A stretch of 64,000 bases of DNA from Epiperipatus broadwayi (taxonomy: Eukaryota > Onychophora > Udeonychophora > Euonychophora > Peripatidae): contig JAQFVV010000450.1 of assembly GCA_028023455.1 (NCBI GenBank), positions 374,001 through 438,000 on the forward strand, read 5' to 3'. Below the pieces are notes generated by a model, which had not been told where the DNA came from, ran no database searches, and was given only the letters and a program-made list of their open reading frames with translations. Shown here piece by piece: positions 23,100 through 34,335 of the stretch; positions within the stretch are counted from its first letter, which is position 1, and each line of letters begins with the position of its first letter. The translations under genes were made by a program, and so were the position numbers.

Positions 23100-23570
23100 A
23101 TACTCATAATAAATTAAGAATTAAGGAAAAGATTAATCAAATGCTAAGTGTAAAGTGTACTACTGTATGGTCATGAAAATGAGGAAAGGATTGAAAATTT
23201 TTGAGATGTGGTCCCCAAAATTGGGAGAAAAAACCAGTTGGATGAACAAAATAACAAATGAAAAAAATTTGAAAAGAGTAAATGAATAAAAAAGAAGATT
23301 GAAGAAATTAGAAATTGTACTAGACATGCATTAAGAAAAAAGTATAGTTTAATGAAAGATGTTTTGGAGGGAATGGTGAATAGAAACAAAAAAAAAGGAT
23401 GGAAAAGAATGACCTTGTTGGATGATATGAGATGGGAAGAGTTATGTTGAATTGAAGAGTTGGGCAATGAAGAGAATGGAGTGGAAAAATGGATGTATTG
23501 GTGATGTGACTACTCTCTGGAACTGTTCATGGGACAGAATACTATTGAGCACCTCTACTTTAAATCACTT
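23100..23570 (+). pseudogene. LINE 3' end, second copy
   Basis: The reading (with frameshifts) gives ALRKKYSLMKDVLEGMVNRN, KKGWKRMTLLDDMRWEELC and WAMKRMEWK. The nucleotide end GTGACTACTCTCTGGAACTG...GGGACAGAATACTATTG is homologous to the minus-strand copy at 1716-2062. Upstream, CTACTGTATGGTCATGAAAA corresponds to the 'LLYGhEtW' region of these LINEs. Truncated and dead. Confidence 0.7.
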
Positions 23571-23799
23571 ATGAACTCTCTTTTTCCTTTCTTTTACATA
23601 TTCTCCACTATTTATTTTAACAGATCCTTCATAATTATTTAGTCTGTCCATATATATGAATAGATATAAATTGTGTTGATATCTTAATTTTATCAATCAT
23701 TACAATTCATGTTGTAACTTGTACATTTCTAAACATAAACATTCATCCGATATTTTCGAATTTTTCTTTGAGTTCATATATTAAATAAACCAAGTCTTT

Positions 23800-24560
23800 C
23801 TTCTTTTTCATTTGGATCATGTAAGGGTTTATTCTATATAAGATTGCATTTAAACAAAGCAATCAGCAATCTATTATTTTAAAAATTTAACCTACAATGA
23901 GTAATAGAATAACATTTTTAATTATTTTCCTCTGTTGTTATTTCAATCACAAATGATTCAATGTCTTTAAGAGTTAAATAACAACACCATGTTTACTAAC
24001 ATCCTACTCAACTACCATACTAACACTGAATATCATCTATTCTCATTGCTTTTATTTTATTTACATTTATTTTCACATTGAACTTAATCTGCATTTTATT
24101 ATGTTGTTAAATTTATTCTCACTATCTGCAAGTAGTTAAACATCATCAACAAATAATATAAATTTTTTAACAGTTCTTTCTCTAATCTACAATCTTCCTT
24201 TTCAAAATATCCATAAAAATGCTAATTTTTCAGGTCACTAACAGATATGGGATTTACTTTTATATAATCAATTCATAATCAACTCAGATAGCCATGATTA
24301 GTAGTACTATTTAATAAAAGAACAGTACCTACCTATTATTAGTAGGGTCCCAGCTTAAGTTTAAAAATAAAAAAAAAAGACAACGATAATGACTTTTAAA
24401 ACTGATGAGACTATATTTTTATGGGTGCTGAGTTATGGCCTTTTATCTTACTCCATCAAATACTTTATCATAATCAATAAGTAAAATATTAAATCTAATT
24501 CTCTCATTTGAATTATCATTTAGCATAATCATAATTATTTTTAAAAGTTCTTATTAACAA
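23800..24560 (-). pseudogene. LINE reverse transcriptase remnant
   Basis: Minus-strand reading around 24500-24457 gives ILLIDYDKVFDGVR, an RT motif A (fIDyeKAFDsV). Around 24161-24109 it gives KFILFVDDV.LLADSENKF, motif C (FvDD). Many stops lie between. It runs opposite to the adjacent LINE tail at 23100-23570, so it is a separate insertion or an inverted part of the same one. Confidence 0.6.
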
Positions 24561-25389
24561 AAGGGATTATGAGATCGATATTGGATTAAAATTATTATAT
24601 GATGAAGTTGTTGTATAAATTAGTCTGTCTGACTATTAAATTTTTACATGATCTGAGTTCCAATTGGTGTAAACCAGATTGGTTTCTATCTTCAGAAAGT
24701 ATTAGTATGAAAGAATCATAAGGAGTTTATAAAAATGCTAGTTGAACTATTAGAAGTAGATATATAGACTTTGGAAGTCTAAGATATATGATTTTCAGTT
24801 AAAAATTTAAATTCTGGTAATGTTTATTATTGCAGGAGTTTTTCCATTTATTATATTTCTATATTCTGTATTGAATCCAGAAACAAATTTCAATTAATCT
24901 ATTACCAATAATGAATAATAAGGGATGTTTTTTTCGCTCATGTTTTATTACATTATCATAATTGAATAATTTTATAATTTAAAATGATTATTAGAGTACT
25001 TAATCTAATTGGAAGAAAAATTTTTCAGGTAAGGAATATTAGTTTATCATAAAAATGAGCATAAGAACCTCGAAATAACAAACAATATTTCTAATCATTT
25101 AATGAATTCTAAATCTAATATTTCTAATCTCCCTTAACAAAGAAATCTTGTCAAAAAGATTCCCAACCCTCAGATATTGACTCACACACTACAAACATAA
25201 AAAATTCTCAAAACTCCTTTCACCTAAACTTTCAACATTTCTATTTAATATTTACCTACATTATTTATTATGCATATTATTTTTTTTGACAGTTAAATAA
25301 TTAAAAACAAAATAAAAAAAGCTGTAAAAATTCCAAATAAAAGATAGAATCATCAATAGCTTTAATAAGTACTTCAATTCCGTCATTGT

Positions 25390-26690
25390 AGCCACAGATT
25401 CAACACATTTTAATTATGTGGTTCACAGTTTGCGTTTCCCAGATTTACAGAGTTCATTTATTGACCAATTCCATTTATAAATGAGAATCCAGCTACGACC
25501 AATAAGATGAAACGCAATTGGCTTTATTGTTAGATGTGGAAATAGATATTTGTTTGGAGTCTCATAAGAATTCCACATTTTACACAATAATTTTTCAGTT
25601 GTAGATTCTTGGATAAATATCCAAAAGAGAGATTTTGATTTGAGAAGAGTCTTAGATGGTGAAATTATATCTTGAGTTTTTAAAGAAAATCTGATTTGCC
25701 TAACAGATTAAATAAACATTTTCCTTGAGAAAACTTCTGATATCCGGTGGAGAAATATGTGAAAATATAGGTAGCCATTGAGAAGGAGTAGACAAGTATA
25801 CCAGTGATATTTTTAATTATAATATCTAACTGGGTATACAAAAGTTTAGTCTAGGAATGTTTCTTCTAAACAGGAGCATAGTATTGAACAATGGAATAGG
25901 CTAGTACTGAGAAAGCTGTCCTTAAAGTATTTGCATTATAACCCCAAGTAGTGCCAGCTAGCATTCCAAGGTTATTCTTAGAAATTAATTTTGCTCTAAT
26001 CTTAATTGGTAAAGGAAATTGTGGACTTAATGAATGAAGAGAACAACAACTTTACACTCCTGAATCAGGATACTTCGGATTGGCCTATATAAGTAGAAAT
26101 TTCGGTTAAAGATAAGACGGCTGCTCTTATCTTCATAAAAGTCACTATCATGTATCATGGTTTGAGAGGTCCCTCTATCAGCAACATAATATTGCTTGAC
26201 TATTATAAAAAATTTTCAAGATGCATCTGATACAGGTTAAAGCCCGTCTTAAAAGTATTTACATATACTTCCTGTGCGCTCAATAAAATTATAATTAAAT
26301 GAGAAAAATAAGTTAGACTCCAATCCAAAGTCACTTCTAAATAGCATGGGGTAGGATTATTTTTCATTCTATTATTACAAAAGATTATATTTTGATTATG
26401 AAAAGATTCCCTGTTATTTGAACAAAAAATAGAACATACTGCTTTCACTGTATTAAAAAAAAAAGACCTCGGTCTTTGGGGGAAAAAAGCACTCTTTTCA
26501 TATTCTTATTAAAAACTTTTTTCATTTCAGGAAAGAATCTCTTTTGGAAAATCAAAACAATACCATTAGCAAAAATAAATTTCCTGTATTCTGTTTCAGT
26601 AAAATCACTGATAAATATATTAAATAAAGTTGAGAATAGAACGGAACACTCATGATAATGATGAACTTGAATGTGTCTTGGATTGTTTTA
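25390..26690 (-). pseudogene. Jockey-like LINE remnant, 3' part
   Basis: From high to low coordinates on the minus strand: SVLFSTLFNIYISDFTETEY (RT motif B/thumb entry), KFIFANGIVLI (a degenerate YADD motif C), NNRMKNNPTPCYLEVTLDWS (the '.y.P.pkYLGvtlDrtL' block), LAGTTWGYNANTLRTAFSVL, and finally YTQLDIIIKNITGI with a diverged WLP-like end. This order is typical of Jockey-related animal LINEs. Stops and frameshifts are frequent. Its 5' half is found in the opposite orientation at 26690-26950. Confidence 0.7.
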
Positions 26691-26950
26691 AATCCAAAAA
26701 GACTCTAGAAACGGTATATTTCCAGAGTTTCTAAAAAAGCAAAAAGCATGGTTAAGTAAAACTAATCAGTAACATTATTCAAACAGAAACTATTCCAAAA
26801 ATTTAGCACAAAGAACAAAACTACAGTAGTTTTAAAACCAAACAAATCTAGTAATAATCCAAAAAGTTATCACCCAATATCACACTTTTAGAAAAAATCA
26901 TATTAACAAAAATATTGCCAATAGCCAAATGTTATCTATTTATAAAGGTG
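26690..26950 (+). pseudogene. Inverted 5' part of the Jockey-like LINE
   Basis: Plus-strand fragments: GIFPEFLKKQKAWLSK, HYSNRNYSKNL, VVLKPNKSSNNPKSYHPISH. They correspond to 'gippeFLK.lg..a..WLs.lfn.i..t..iPk.WR..K.i.llKPnK..ndPksYRPISLL', the RT entry region. It directly abuts the minus-strand 3' part, with its N-terminal side toward the junction. This geometry is expected from twin priming during LINE insertion. Confidence 0.65.
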
Positions 26951-27675
26951 AGTTTAGTTTCAATAATAATTTATTATTTCTAATGTATACAATGATGTGT
27001 AATCATACAATTGGGGTTTACATTGTTGTTCTAACTATCTTGTTATTTCCATTTGGGTTCTGATGAGTCTATGTTGTCCAATATGGTGTGAACATTAGAT
27101 CTTTCACATATTTGTTATCTGATTGTTAGCCCCCCCCCCTTTTGCCTTGTTGTTAGTTTGGCATATTGTATAATGTCCAAGTGTCTTCAAATGTTTTCGA
27201 CGATGCCAGGAGTTGGTCTCTCTTCTGGATTTTAATCATTGTTTTGGAAAAAAACCTGTTTTATATTAGGTTGTGGGTGTTCCATGATTAGTTTACAACG
27301 TGTAACCCATATGGCATAGTTCAAAAACACTGAGAGACGTATTATTGGATAAGTTTTAGTATTGATACTATCTTTCAGAGGTGAGTTTAGGCCAGGAAAA
27401 GGTTACTATGATCATGTTTTGTCTTTAACAATTTATATTGAAAAAATAGACTTCAAAATGTTTAATTTTTATTGATCTAATCTCAGCTTGTGATTCTGTT
27501 TGGAAAATAGTTTTCTAAAATTGTTTAAATGTAGGAAAATCATTAATTTATTTGACTAAACATTGCCAATACTTATCTGTGATTTTCCATTCTTCAAAAC
27601 AACTTCTTTGCACAACCTATGTCATTTTAATAGTGTACATAAAATCTTTTATCCCTAATACAACATATTTTATTC
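26951..27675. other. AT-rich DNA, no gene seen
   Basis: A C-run is near 27130. No other structure was recognised. Confidence 0.4.
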
Positions 27676-27855
27676 TAATAATGTGGAAGGCTGAAACCTC
27701 TGACAGATGTAGTGGATTCCATCTTTTTCTCATATTTCTGGCTTGTGTTTTTGAATTGAGAGTTCCACATGCAGTCATTATTACATCTGATTGGCTGTCA
27801 CATAAGCATTTTTAAGGCACATCTGTCGGAGGTTTCAGCCTTCCACATTATTATT
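27676..27855. mobile_element. MITE with about 36-bp terminal inverted repeats
   Basis: TAATAATGTGGAAGGCTGAA at the left and its complement at the right (ending CCTTCCACATTATTA) extend inward through ACCTCTGACAGATGT with one mismatch. The total length is about 180 bp. The single open frame in it is incidental. The A+T flank hides any target duplication. Confidence 0.75.
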
Positions 27856-28699
27856 ATTATTATATCATCTGCTTGCGCTTAATAAATTTAATATATTTAT
27901 ATTTTATTCTTTAAATTTTTTTATTATACCCATCTCATTTCTTTACCTAAAATGCTTTCTTCTATTATATATATAATCAATTATAACTTTTGAACTGCAA
28001 TAATAAGTTTCAAACTGCCCTCCAAATATATATTACTTAAATAATAAAATTAATAATGCTCAAGTATTAGCTTTATTATCTAAGTAATATATATTTCAAG
28101 TACAGTTTGAAAGTTATAATTAACTATTTGTTACTTTGCTTTCAGAACAAATTATATCTACTTGTTTAATGAGATTTAGTTGAACTTTTTTGAATTAATA
28201 ATTTCACTCTCCTGTAGTCAAGTTGCAATCTTTAGTGTCTATATAAACTTATTAGATCATAAATAAAAGTGGATTTCTACTTGTACTGATAAAAGGAGGT
28301 TGCCTTGACAACAGATTCAGATTGTTATTGATATTGTTTAAGTGTTGGATGCTTTCATGTATTTGCATTTGTAAATCTATCTAACCCTGAGCATTATTAG
28401 CTTTAATACATATATATATCAGTAATACTCACGATATCTAGAAATATACTTCTAATATTAATAATAATAATCACAGTGTCAAGATTTTAATAAACGTAAT
28501 ATGAAAATTTGGTATATAATTTAAAGAATACTTTGAAATAAAACAGCAAAAATATTTTTAAAAAAAAAATATTGTGTTTTTAATATCATACATAATTAAA
28601 AAATAATAATAACAATAAATAAACAACTTAAATGAAAGGAAGAAAACATGTTTGCATGATTTTGCAACATTTATCAATTACTTTTGTATAAAAAAATAA
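27856..28699. other. AT-rich DNA, no gene seen
   Basis: A weak inverted similarity around 27970-28120 (TTATAACTTTTGAACTGCAA vs CAGTTTGAAAGTTATAA) suggests an old foldback element. Confidence 0.35.
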
Positions 28700-29560
28700 A
28701 AATATATATTAAATTTTTCATCAAGAAGGCTTTGGGGGCATTAGAGGCTAACATGCCAAACCAACTCCTTTCCTTCCTTTTATTTCTAATAAATCTTTTA
28801 ATAGCTAATCACATATTAATTCCAGCTCAGATGGCAACAGGCGAGCAACTTTCAGCCATTGTAAATAGAAAAAGCGATTGAATAAAAACAAGATGAGGGC
28901 GGCGAGGAAAAGGAGATAGGAAAAAACAAAGACTAAACATTTTTTTTTTTTACTAAAAAAAAAAGTGGTTGTTGCTCTATCTGTACTACAGTTTACAAGA
29001 GTATAACAATATAAAATATGTATGATATCGATGGAGATAAAAACTATTTCATTTAATTTTTTTTTCCTCAACTGATTTCATATAACAAAGTAATAAATAA
29101 AAGAACCTGTGAATATTAGATGCTACAAGCAAACGAACTTGCATCAGAGCTGCTTCTAATTAAAATTTTAGGGAAACATGGTTGAAATTTAATGAAATAC
29201 ATAAAAATAATTTGCTTTTGTGACACACATCAAATTTTATGGCCCAAGACGAAGTTGTAAAAATCTCCAGAACCATTAAAATGCTTCGAAAAGAGAAGGA
29301 GAGGGAGAGAGAGAGAAAAAAAAATCACCAGTCATAAAATATTCTGCATACAAGGCCCGGATTCTATTTTATTATTATATTTTTATTGGACTAATAAATA
29401 ATGGTCTCTAAAGTCATTACGAGAATATTTTATTGATGAGCTCAGAATTACATTAAAAAGGCTCTTTATTTTGTTTGCTTCAAATATGCGAGTGAAAGTT
29501 TATTTTAAAATTATGCATAGTAAAATATATCCCCTAGCTCGAGTATAAATAATTTCAGTT
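28700..29560. other. Compositional island, candidate conserved non-coding element
   Basis: This is a stretch of higher complexity without transposon hallmarks. It includes CTTGCATCAGAGCTGCTTC followed by a TAATTAAAA homeodomain-type core, TTTTATGGCCCAAGACGAAG (a TTTATGG posterior-Hox/Cdx-like core), a purine-rich GA run near 29300, and CAAGGCCCGGATTCTATTTT. No long reading frame is maintained. I infer possible regulatory DNA only from composition and motif content. Confidence 0.25.
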
Positions 29561-30219
29561 TTTATAGAAACAAGTGATTATTAAAGATTTGTGCAGAAAA
29601 GTAATATCTACTAAATGTTCTTTTTTTAATATTAAAATTTAGAAACTATAAAATTACAAAATCTTTCAATCTATTAGGATTTGTTGGTTACAACTGAAGA
29701 TGAAAATAAATAATTCGAGCAATTTAAATTTTAATAATTATCCAATAAACTCTGATTTTTTATTATTATTATTATTAAATTAAAAAAAAATTAATTATTT
29801 AAACATAATTTAGAACTAAATAATAAAAAAAAAAAGATATATATGTCAACTATAGTTTGTGGCAGATAAAATTGTTGATTTTAAAGAAAATACATGAAGG
29901 AAATCCATGAGCACAGAAACTTAAAATGAAGTAGGATATATCCTAAATTTATAATTATTTCTCAGTTTAGGCTTTTATTGAATAGATACTTCTTAAAACA
30001 ATTTACACTTTATTTCACATTCTTTTATACACAATTATTATTATTTGGTGCAGTCAAGTTGACATCAATTTATACCTGATCATATAAATAGCACTTGTCC
30101 ACAATGAACGATTATCTATTTGGATTTTAAGGTTAGTCAAAGGCACTTTCATTAGCGTGATACAAAATTCGTCTAATCACCATCATCACTTTTCTAATAA
30201 ATTAAATCATTTAAAAGCT
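29561..30219. other. AT-rich DNA, no gene seen
   Basis: Homopolymers and (TTA)-type runs; nothing else is supported. Confidence 0.4.
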
Positions 30220-30542
30220 ATGAATATTTCACTAATAGTTTTTATTAATCATTTAATGGACCAGATATTATCAATATAATGAATAATATAATATTTCTGT
30301 GGTATAATTTTCACAACACAACCCTCTTGCAAGGTAGAGAATGGTTTCTATCCACTTTTAACACTGTAATTACAATTATATACAGACGCTATAAAAATAA
30401 ATGCTTATTTTAACACTGTGGTGGAGTATAATCATAAACCTATGATGAAAGACATGTAAAAAATGTATGATCTCCAAGATGCACATTTCATGCTAAGCCA
30501 ACACACATCAGTTGGTCCAGGTCACATTCTCTTACACATATG
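30220..30542 (-). mobile_element. Family II element (left part), split by a hAT insertion
   Basis: It contains a body segment (30239-30420, TTTTTATTAATCATTTAATG...) and a hammerhead (30474-30515). The body recurs in the same orientation at 31481 after the hAT insertion. Removing the 819-bp hAT element and its 8-bp duplication, the two body starts are about 415 bp apart. The original structure was therefore probably a tandem dimer or longer multimer, as in retrozymes. Confidence 0.65.
30474..30515 (-). ncRNA. Hammerhead ribozyme motif, family II
   Basis: Minus-strand reading: CCAA, CTGATGT (30511-30505), GTGTTGGCTTAGCAT (helix II), GAAA (30489-30486), TGTGCATC, TTGG. Helix III is A-U plus U-A around a GTGC loop, with AUC cleavage after position 30478. 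The only core departure is A9 to U. The five family II copies together give the canonical CTGATGA...GAAA by majority. Confidence 0.65.
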
Positions 30543-31361
30543 CAGATCAGAGCCGGCGCTGGGTACTAGGCGCCCGCATGCAAATTTGATTTTGGTGCCC
30601 CTGTCAATATGTATGTTTACTAAGGTGACCCGACCGTGTCCCGTGGCGTTTTAAAAAAGTCATGATTTTTAGAAAGAATGCACGATGTAATGCTATTTTT
30701 GATATCAAAAATAGCATAAAATTGATTGTTAAATTATATATTATTTCATACAAACGGTTTGTATGAAATAATATATAATTTAACACGGCAAATTTAGATT
30801 TTTTTTTTTTTTTAAAATTTCATATTTATTATTTGCGTCACTGTCTGTTTTTAACAAACATGATCTAATATATATATATACGCATATACATACATAAGTT
30901 CTAATTTATAATACTTTTAGTGTGTGTTTATTTATATATTTGCTAGCAGAAAGTTACTTATAGTTTACTATAAGCAGTACTATATATATATATAAACATT
31001 ACAATATGAAATTTGTAATATAATAAACTTTATGTTTAGTTTATTGTTCATGATAAATAATAGATTTGATTGTTTTATATTTTTAATATTAAGCAGAGCT
31101 TGTGTGCAGGCCTGCTTGTGTGTGTCATTTAATAAGATATAATATGACTTCATATGATTTTCAATAATCTACTCTCAATAATTTTTGTAAATAAACATTT
31201 GAGAATAATATTCTTCAAATGTGAGTATTTTTGTTAGTAGAGTTTTAATTTCTCAGGGATGACGCCTTCTTTTTCAGATGCTAATCTCTCAGTGATGGCG
31301 CCTCCTTCTGCCAGCGCCCGCATGCCTAGCATGCGTTGCATGCCCGCTTCCGCCGGCCCTG
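30543..31361. mobile_element. hAT-type non-autonomous transposon
   Basis: Ends CAG(ATC)AGAGCCGGCGCTGG and CCGCCGGCCCTG, G+C-rich as in hAT elements, are flanked by an exact 8-bp duplication CACATATG (30535-30542 and 31362-31369). Subterminal GCGCCCGCATGC is repeated at both ends. No transposase is encoded. It is inserted in the family II element. Confidence 0.8.
30689..30784. repeat. Two perfect palindromes inside the hAT element
   Basis: ATGCTATTTTTGAT/ATCAAAAATAGCAT (30689-30716) is a perfect 28-bp palindrome. Positions 30728-30784 form a 57-bp palindrome with 28-bp arms (arm start GTTAAATTATAT, centre CAAACGGTTTG). Confidence 0.85.
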
Positions 31362-31369
31362 CACATATG

Positions 31370-31565
31370 TTTCATTATTCAATATATATATATAGGAAAT
31401 TACTACAGTTTTATTTATAAGTATCAAACTTACTGCCTTCACAACTTTGACACAAATCCCTTGAAGGAAGAATGTTAATGGTTTTTATTAGTCATTTAGT
31501 AGATTAGAGATTATCAATATAATGAATAATATTTCTATAGTCATGTTGTGAAAATTGCACTACAT
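31370..31565 (-). mobile_element. Family II element (right part)
   Basis: From 31481 (GTTTTTATTAGTCATTTAGT) it repeats the body segment found at 30239. The match runs through ATTATCAATATAATGAATAA to TTGTGAAAATTGCAC. Confidence 0.6.
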
Positions 31566-33299
31566 AAATATTATTCATTATATAATTATTTTAGTTTGGC
31601 TATTTGTGTTTCAAGCAAAAATTCAGGTCTAATCTATAAAATATGCACTTGTCTGTTTCATTGCTGTCGATGGAATTCGCAAAAGTATTTTATTAATAAA
31701 TGCAACATTTTAGTAATTCCATAATTTTCAGAAGAACTGACGGATATTATTTTTAAAAGCTAAAGATCCCTGGATCAAAACTTTATCACTTCTGGTACCT
31801 AAATGTCATATAACAAGTGACCAATTTCAATTATTTATATTTATTTCTAATTAACGCTATTTTCTTAATATTTCGGAAGTATTTATTTTACTCAATGTAA
31901 AGAAACTCAATTATTCAGCAGCTTTTCATACCCTGGGAATTAAAATAATTGTCACAACCCTCAGACAAAATAACACTTTGTTTCTTGAGGCTTCGATGAC
32001 AACACCAATTAGATTCATAGTTCTTTTCAGGATTATCTCAATTTTTATTTGCATTGTATATAGACTGTTTTCCCTCATTCTGATATTGTGATTTCTGGGT
32101 CAGAATCAATTTTAAGGAATACAGTACAAACTTAAACCACCAAAAAGTTTTTTTTTTGACTATAAACCCCCCTTTGTAAAATCAGTGTGGAAGAACTATA
32201 TTGAATAATATAAAAGGTGTATATCCATCCCCCATCACAAAACTCACAAAAATAAAGCTGGCTAATGCTCTCATAGATGTAGAGTAATACATGGAATACT
32301 AATCTAGTCAACTATATTCTATCATCAAGAATAGTGTAAGTTAAAGCACATTACTTAGTTAAGCTGAATTCTACAGTAAATTTACTGTGGTATAAAGTCA
32401 TTCATAATTAATGATTCATAGCAGAATTAGACTTTCATTAATATTTATTCAAGCTTGGGAAATGATTTCTAATCTGTGTTAAGCACTGGCACACTGCAAT
32501 CATTAATATACATTAATCAACAGACAAGTATCTTCTTAGGCATAGACTAAGTTCTCTACTAACCATTTCCATTTATAATTGGTCAGCATAGTCACATAAT
32601 AAATTTATCATTATTGATTTTTTATATTGATATTTTTGATGTCAGTTTTGTCTACAATCATACTACATTAAAAGCATTGGTTCTCATTTGATCATTAAAG
32701 TTAAGCAAATGTAGACATAATTAGTATTTGGATGGAAAAACACACAGATTTCTGAACAATGTAGACCATCCACTTGCTTTGAGAAGTTTAGTACACTGAT
32801 GATAGTCAAACCCACAAAAAATGTTCCTGGATCAAGACCTAACTTGGTATTTGTTTTTAATCAAATGGCACATGATTATATAAGCCACTAATCATCTGAT
32901 TATTTTTTATATGAACATCAGTATTAATTTATTACAGACTTCAATTCAATTCAACTTACTGTACTATCATACTGACATTAACCTAACTCCCAGCTTAAAA
33001 TGATTAGATTATTTGCAATTATCAGAGATATTTTATATTCCCAAAATAGTTCAATGTAAAGTATATGGCATTAGTCAGGCTAGTCATTCAGTTTTGGTCA
33101 GAATACAGATATTTATTTATCTAAAGAGTAAAATAAAAAAATAAAATGATAAAATTCTCATCAAATTGTCTGATGATTTTTTATTTAGACATGTATGGGA
33201 GATCTTTGCTGTAAAGTAGGACATTTAGAGCCATTCCTTCACTATATAAAAAGGAAAAAGATCATATTTCTATTCTATTCGAATACATAAAATTATGAC
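31566..33299. other. AT-rich DNA, no gene seen
   Basis: A second body-like fragment near 31624 (AGGTCTAATCTATAAAATAT) resembles 30074. Otherwise nothing is supported. Confidence 0.4.
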
Positions 33300-34140
33300 T
33301 TGATTTAATATTTATTTCAGGAAGACAAAATATAAAAAATTAACTATCATAAATTGTATAGTAAAGGAATTGTATACAAAAGGAATAAAAGATGTACAAA
33401 AACCAAGGTTAGAAATAATAATAACACATAAAAGTGATGAGAGAATCTATAGAAAGGATCAACGAATATAAATTACCATTTGCTTTGGATTATTTTGACA
33501 ATTATTAAAAAAAGATTTGGAACATCAAAGTATGGTTGCTTTTGAAAATATTGCTAGGTTTCTGAACTCCTATAAATGTTACAAAAGTTATAAGATTAAT
33601 TCAAAAAAATAGTACTAAAGACAAAACAAATAAAATAAAGATTGATGGCTTTTCATAATATAGACTGAAAATAATGAATTAGAAGATATTTACAACTATA
33701 AATTTCTGGTCAGATTATTAATATAGATAGAAGCATAATAGATAAAATTAATCTTACACTTAACCTTGAAGAGAATGTGTTGTGGAAAAAAAATTAATAT
33801 TAATAAGAAATATGGCTATATTCTTAAAAAGCAAGATCCCAGATCCTTATTATCAATATGAAATTTGGATACTTAATAAAAAAGTATTGCAGACTTCAGA
33901 GTATATGGTAAAGTAAGGAGAGAGATGTAAAATGAGATTAATAAGGAAGAATCAAAGAAAAATTACATAGATGAGATAGATGACTTCATTAAAAGAATAG
34001 GAAGTTGCAATAGAATTGGGGTTGACATCCTATTAAAAAAATGATAGTAGAGGGATAAATGAAAATTTAAACTGATACCTAAAAGATCATAAAATATCTA
34101 AAAAGAGAGTACACATAAAGTGTAAGAATTGATCAATTTG
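33300..34140 (+). pseudogene. LINE remnant (RT palm to thumb), heavily decayed
   Basis: Fragments in changing frames: SERIYRKDQRI, YRLPFALDYFDNY (position of motif A), VAFENIARFLNSYKCYKSYK, TENNELEDIYNYKFLV (the 'l..v..YKyLG' block), INKKYGYILKKQDPRSLLS. The order fits a LINE RT of the type whose tails are at 1.7 and 23.1 kb. No frame is longer than a few dozen codons. Confidence 0.5.
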
Positions 34141-34335
34141 CTGAAATGATATGAAAAAAAGAAATTATATATATATGAGAAACAGGATTAACCCTCAACA
34201 ATTACAATGTGGTTTTGCAATGGAGATGGCTACACGCAGTATCTCGGGCTGCTCCCAAAAGAATTTGTTTTATATAATTATCATTCCAAATTTGACTTTT
34301 TTTTATTATAGCATTATTTACAACAAACATTGTAT

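Noticed and set aside
27676-27855. GGCTGAAACCTCTGAC in the MITE ends as a ribozyme
   Set aside because: No U at 16.1 and no CUGANGA in the right place.
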